Source: Monoraphidium neglectum (Eukaryota > Chlorophyta > Chlorophyceae > Sphaeropleales > Selenastraceae). Taken from it: a stretch of DNA of 12,521 nucleotides. A program made the position numbers and the translations under genes. The stretch covers positions 1 to 12,521 of the forward strand of contig NW_014012445.1 in assembly GCF_000611645.1 (NCBI RefSeq). The letters are read 5' to 3'. This document shows positions 9,611-12,521 of this stretch, in pieces; the stretch's first letter is position 1, and each line of letters begins with the position of its first letter. Under the pieces are notes generated by a model that did not search any database, was not told the origin of the DNA, and saw only the letters and a list, made by a program, of their open reading frames with translations.

Positions 9611-10080
9611 GCCGCCGCCGCCGCCGCAGCAGCAGCAGCGGCCGCCGCCGCCGCCGCCGCCGCCGCCGCAGCAGCAGCAGTGGCAGCAGCAGCAGAAGCA
9701 GCAGCAGCAGAAGAAGCAGCAGCAGCAGCAGCAGCAGCGGCCGCAGCAGCAGCGGCCGCGACGCCGCTGGCTGTCCTGGCTCTGGGGGCCGCCCAAGCCG
9801 GCCGTCAACGTGGAAACTGTTGGGCAGCTGCGCTCCAAGTACGCCAAGTCCACGCCCCACCTGCAGCCGGCCGGCAGCGGCGGCAGCGATGCGGCGCCGC
9901 GGGACCAGCAGGCGCCACACCTGCAGCAGGCGCCGCGCGACCCGTATGCGGCGGGCGCGCCGCCGCAGAGCCTTCCGAAGCTGCAGCTTTGGAAGGCGCC
10001 GCCGGGGCTGGAGGGGGACGGGGGCTACGTTGTCGCGCGCCTGAAGGACAGGCCGGAGCGGGAGGCGGATGCGGACCAGC

Positions 10081-10129
<49 letters not shown>

Positions 10130-10934
10130 GCAGCAGCAGCAGCAGCAGCAGCAGCAGCGGCAGCAGCAGCTGCCGCAGCAGCGTGCGGGAGGCTTAGAGT
10201 TGTTTGGTCAGGGCAACAGCGCCGGCGGAGACGAGGAGTCAGTGAAGTCGCACAGCGCGCCCGTCCCACTGACCACCACGCCAGCCGCGCCTGCGGCGGC
10301 GACGGCGGCGGCCGCCGCCGCCGACCGCGGGCGCCCACACAGTGAGCAGCCACCCCAGCGCTCGCCTGGCAGCGTGGGCGCGAGCGCTGACGGCAGGGCC
10401 GCGCTCGCCCCCAGCCCCCCGGCGCCGCCGCAGGAGCCCGAAGACCCTTCGCCCTTTGCGGACGCCGCGGCGCGGCTGCGGCCGCCGCCCGCAGCGGTCG
10501 TCGACGGCGGCGGCAGCCGCGCCCTCCGCGCCGTCCCCCCCTCTCCTGATGGCTCGCCCCGCGCCGGCCTCCCCGTGCGCCGCGGCATCGTGGAGGACCC
10601 CGCCCCCGCGCCGGTGCCGCTGCCGCCGCCGGCGCAGGTGCTGGCACCCCACAGCTCGGCGCACGCCGTCAGGTTCGGGTCGGGCCTCGATTTCTCGGCC
10701 ATCCACAGAAACAACTACTCGGTCCTCGGCAGCAGCATGGCCGGCGGGCGCCAGATCACCGCTGAGCGGGTGAGAGAGCAGCAGTACCGGCATTACGGCT
10801 TCCCGGCGGGTCCCGCCAGCAGCAACGGCTCCAGCAGCTTGCCTGGCAGTGAGAAGGGCAGCATCCGGCGCGCCGTGGCGGAGTGGCCGCCGAAGCCGCG
10901 GGCCGATGACGAGGACGGGGAGGGCAGCGTGTGA
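7191..10934 (+). CDS. Single-pass membrane protein with three CBM1-type modules and a poly-Gln cytoplasmic tail, 4 exons, 1050 aa
   Basis: Predicted exons are 7191-7510, 7675-8052, 8292-8692 and 8881-10934 (3153 nt), all GT-AG and in frame. Seen in order: a signal peptide with basic n-region and core LALLLVLLAATAEA (46-59; a second Met at 20 is an alternative start); three modules at 77-112, 140-175 and 203-238, each W-x2-C-G-G-x13-C-x5-C-x9-C; a poly-Gln/Pro linker (259-355); a small domain (about 360-500) containing ALAAVSQISGVPASNITSVI and SRRRRVLLQ; one membrane helix at 550-574 followed by RRSR; then a tail with poly-Gln and poly-Pro at 597-657, WLSWLW at 663-668, poly-Gln at 768-796 and an ordered-looking end (958-1010). 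Family knowledge: CBM1 modules bind crystalline cellulose or related polysaccharide through a flat aromatic face. Inference: type I surface protein, outside carbohydrate-binding, inside a Gln-rich tail, perhaps wall anchoring or sensing. No enzyme or kinase domain is present. The overall protein is not one I recognise. Confidence 0.8.
8368..8460 (+). repeat. In-frame CAG tract coding for the extracellular Gln-rich linker
   Basis: Imperfect CAG repeat in exon 3 of the CBM1 protein, coding for poly-Gln with scattered Arg, Gly, Glu and Lys (residues about 259-290). The longest pure part is 10 Gln at about 8392-8421. It separates the third Cys module from a Pro-rich spacer. Confidence 0.9.
9570..9756 (+). 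repeat. In-frame CAG and CCG tracts coding for poly-Gln/poly-Pro in the tail
   Basis: A 13-unit CAG run at 9570-9608 is followed by alternating CCG and CAG blocks that code for runs of 6 and 9 Pro between Gln runs, then Gln with Trp, Lys and Arg interruptions. It lies about 20 residues inside the membrane. The other two frames through this tract give poly-Ala and poly-Ser and are shadows. Confidence 0.93.
10083..10171 (+). repeat. Second in-frame CAG tract in the tail
   Basis: About 15 CAG units at 10083-10127, then a CGG codon, 9 more CAG units, another CGG and 3 CAG, coding for Gln 768-796 broken by single Arg residues. The CGG interruptions probably mark a second, older expansion. Confidence 0.93.
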
Positions 10935-11687
10935 GGGGATCTGATTTGGCAGGCGCTCTCGAGGCCGGCGGGGCGCGCAGCCTGCTCAGCTTCCGACCGC
11001 TGCCAGCAGGCTGCGGGGCGGGAGGCGGGGCGGAGCCCGGGCCTTGCCGGCGCTACGAATTCGTGGGGGTCGCCTCGACGGGGCGCGCGGGCTTCCTTGC
11101 ATCTCAGCCCTTCCTGAGGCGCCCAGGGTTCCTGAGGTGCCCTTCCACTCAACAGCCAGAGCCACGGGCGGTTTGGTCGGAGGGTGCCAAAGGCAATCCG
11201 TCAGGCGCGTGCGCGCCAGGGCGCGGCCCAGCTGCGCGCCTTGGACCCCGTCTGGCTTGGGCCAGGGGCCTAAAGGCATGCCAGGCAGTGGCGCGAGCGT
11301 CGGCGGCGCATTCACCCTGGGCCTCCGCAGGCAGCAGTGTGCTCGGCAATGCTGGCATGGCCGCACCGTTCCGCCACCACACTGCAAAGGAAGCGATGAG
11401 CTTTCAGACACGACGCCGAGGGGTGTTGTTGTGCTCACACACGCACAGAGCTTGTGGGCCCGCGCACGCGTGCTTGAATATCAAGGCCCACTGATTACGT
11501 TTGACATGCACACAATGAAATGGCGCGTGCCTCTACGCGCCACTCCCGGTCCATGGCCCAGGCTGCATCCATCCAGGACCCACCATCCGTGTGACCTCAC
11601 GTGATCACGCGCACCACGCGCCCCCGGGGCCCCCGCCGCCGCATGCTCGGCTGCAGCTCGCGCGCCCGCTTCCTTCCCATCATCTCG

Positions 11688-11733
11688 ACACCGACACACA
11701 AACACACACACACCACAACACGCACGCACGTTT
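11688..11733. repeat. CA/CACG microsatellite
   Basis: Imperfect CA repeat with ACGC variants on the plus strand (TG on the minus strand), of the same kind as those found in the introns of the two upstream genes. It lies outside any gene I can support. Confidence 0.8.
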
Positions 11734-11950
11734 GCATGAATTCACGCATGCAGCCATCGCTGCGCCGGGCGTCCGCGCCCGTCTGCTGCCTTAATCTTGC
11801 CCAGCTGCTGACGCCAGCAGCTTCAATGGCTTGTCAACATGAGGACGTTGTTACATTGTTGGTGCTGTTTCGCTCAAGCGCTCAGGCTGGGATGGTTCTC
11901 GCTTGCTAGCCTTGCTGACTCGTCCCCCTCTCAAAAGATGGCGCGCAAAC

Positions 11951-11955
11951 TGTAA
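11951..11955 (+). terminator. Possible TGTAA polyadenylation signal for the CBM1 protein gene
   Basis: TGTAA is the usual polyadenylation signal of chlorophycean algae, and I found no other plus-strand copy between the stop codon at 10934 and this point. It would give a 3' UTR of about 1 kb, long but possible. A five-base word is weak evidence. Confidence 0.3.
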
Positions 11956-12179
11956 ATTTCACAAACTGCTGTCATCAAAATTGGGAGTGCAGTCCGATGC
12001 ATGTACAGCGAACGAATGCAAGGCGAGGGCGGTCAACTATGAAGATGAAGGCGTGCTGATGATGGACAGAGTGCATGGCCTGGCAGCCAGTGGCTAGCGT
12101 GTGTGAATGCACCATGATGCAAGGCGAGGAATGGTGGCATGTGGTGACCACCGGAAGTCTCCTCAACAATTGGTCACCG

Positions 12180-12521
12180 TTACCCATCGGCGGGGGTGTG
12201 CGTGTGGGCGACGTCCGCGGCCCGCCGTGGCGGCAACCCGTTGACTGTTGGGCGTGAGCCCGTCGGCAGCATCCAAGCGGGGAACAGGGCCTCTCCGCCG
12301 CCCGTGAGAGGTCCTGGCGCGCAGCGCCGCAGTAGTCGCGCGGCAGGCACGGCCCCCGGGCAGGCGCTGCTCGCGCAGCGCTGCCGCTTGCTCGGAGACA
12401 GCCAGTTGGTGATGTCAGCGCAGGCGGCGCACTCCTGGCGGCTGATGGGCGCTGGCAGCCAGCAGGCGGCCTCGCTGGCGCTGCCGAGCAGCCGTCCCCG
12501 TCGGAACGGCTCGCCCGGCCC
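12180..12521 (-). CDS. Partial open frame from the right edge, possible terminal exon, product unknown
   Basis: Reading the minus strand from 12521, a frame stays open for 113 codons to TAA at 12182-12180, with no usable start inside, so it would be the end of a gene lying to the right. The first 70 or so codons look protein-like: a Cys-rich stretch with CWLPAPISRQECAACADITN and several more Cys, mixed charge and almost all third positions G or C. The last 25 residues (ending HTHTPADG) look less convincing and may be read-through. A plus-strand frame over the same bases is also open and shares the same third-position columns, so codon bias cannot decide the strand. I do not recognise the product. 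Confidence 0.3.
   Translation of the reverse strand, partial: GPGEPFRRGRLLGSASEAACWLPAPISRQECAACADITNWLSPSKRQRCASSACPGAVPAARLLRRCAPGPLTGGGEALFPAWMLPTGSRPTVNGLPPRRAADVAHTHTPADG

Larger units (their letters stand above)
10935..12179. other. 1.2 kb downstream of the CBM1 gene, no recognised gene
   Basis: Probably begins with the 3' UTR of the CBM1 protein gene. The part 10935-11400 is GC-rich and several frames stay open on both strands, as expected by chance at this composition, but none shows a domain or a convincing splice pattern. From about 11800 to 12170 the sequence becomes more AT-rich. A CA microsatellite sits at 11688-11733. Confidence 0.45.

Noticed and set aside
9491..10345. Long frame coding for poly-Ala and matching minus-strand poly-Leu, poly-Cys and poly-Ala frames
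   Set aside because: These are shadows of the CAG/CCG tracts in the CBM1 protein gene, whose own frame is confirmed by the signal peptide, Cys modules and membrane helix in phase across three introns.
10931..11604. Open frames on both strands after the CBM1 gene
   Set aside because: Length is what GC-rich sequence gives by chance; compositions are Arg/Pro/Ala-biased and no motif or consistent splice pattern was found.
11608..11680. Small minus-strand frame starting MMGRKRARELQ
   Set aside because: About 24 codons, lying in GC-rich sequence with no upstream exon or homologue that I can identify; chance is enough to explain it.

Overview
This is a eukaryotic nuclear window, most likely from a green alga (Chlorophyta, probably Chlorophyceae). 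The signs are GC-rich coding sequence with a strong preference for G or C at the third codon position, short GT-AG introns of about 0.1-0.6 kb, TG/CA microsatellites inside introns, and long in-frame CAG and CCG tracts coding for poly-Gln and poly-Pro. There are no bacterial operons, Shine-Dalgarno sites, CRISPR arrays, tRNA or rRNA genes. The assignment is inference from these features and from protein resemblance; no database was searched.

Layout. (1) 266-1006, minus strand: the first three coding exons of a type-2 diacylglycerol acyltransferase (DGAT2-like, triacylglycerol synthesis). The gene runs off the left edge; bases 1-265 are mostly intron and hold CA/CACG-rich repeats. (2) 1007-1318: a short divergent intergenic region that must hold both promoters. 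(3) 1319-5303, plus strand: a complete 8-exon gene for a 532-residue RAD7/Rhp7-like leucine-rich-repeat protein (global-genome nucleotide excision repair). Its exons had to be assembled from several reading frames, and all seven splice junctions keep frame. (4) 5304-7190: about 1.9 kb, more AT-rich, with no gene I can support. (5) 7191-10934, plus strand: a complete 4-exon gene for a 1050-residue single-pass membrane protein. In order it has a signal peptide, three CBM1-type (fungal-type cellulose-binding) Cys modules, a Gln/Pro linker, a small extracellular alpha/beta-like domain with a tetra-Arg site, one transmembrane helix, and a cytoplasmic tail of about 475 residues with poly-Gln and poly-Pro tracts. 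(6) 10935-12179: about 1.2 kb with no recognised gene, a CA microsatellite and one possible TGTAA polyadenylation signal. (7) 12180-12521, minus strand: an open frame entering from the right edge, possibly the last exon of another gene, not recognised.

The genes do not form an obvious pathway: lipid synthesis, DNA repair and a cell-surface carbohydrate-binding protein lie side by side, as is normal in a nuclear genome. The most interesting object is the CBM1 membrane protein. Its three modules share an identical Cys spacing, two carry a phase-2 intron at the same internal site, and the module array is joined through a membrane helix to a large Gln-rich tail. It looks like a cell-wall-sensing or wall-anchoring protein for which I know no characterised homologue. 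Exon coordinates are predictions from splice signals, frame continuity and family resemblance, without transcript data.
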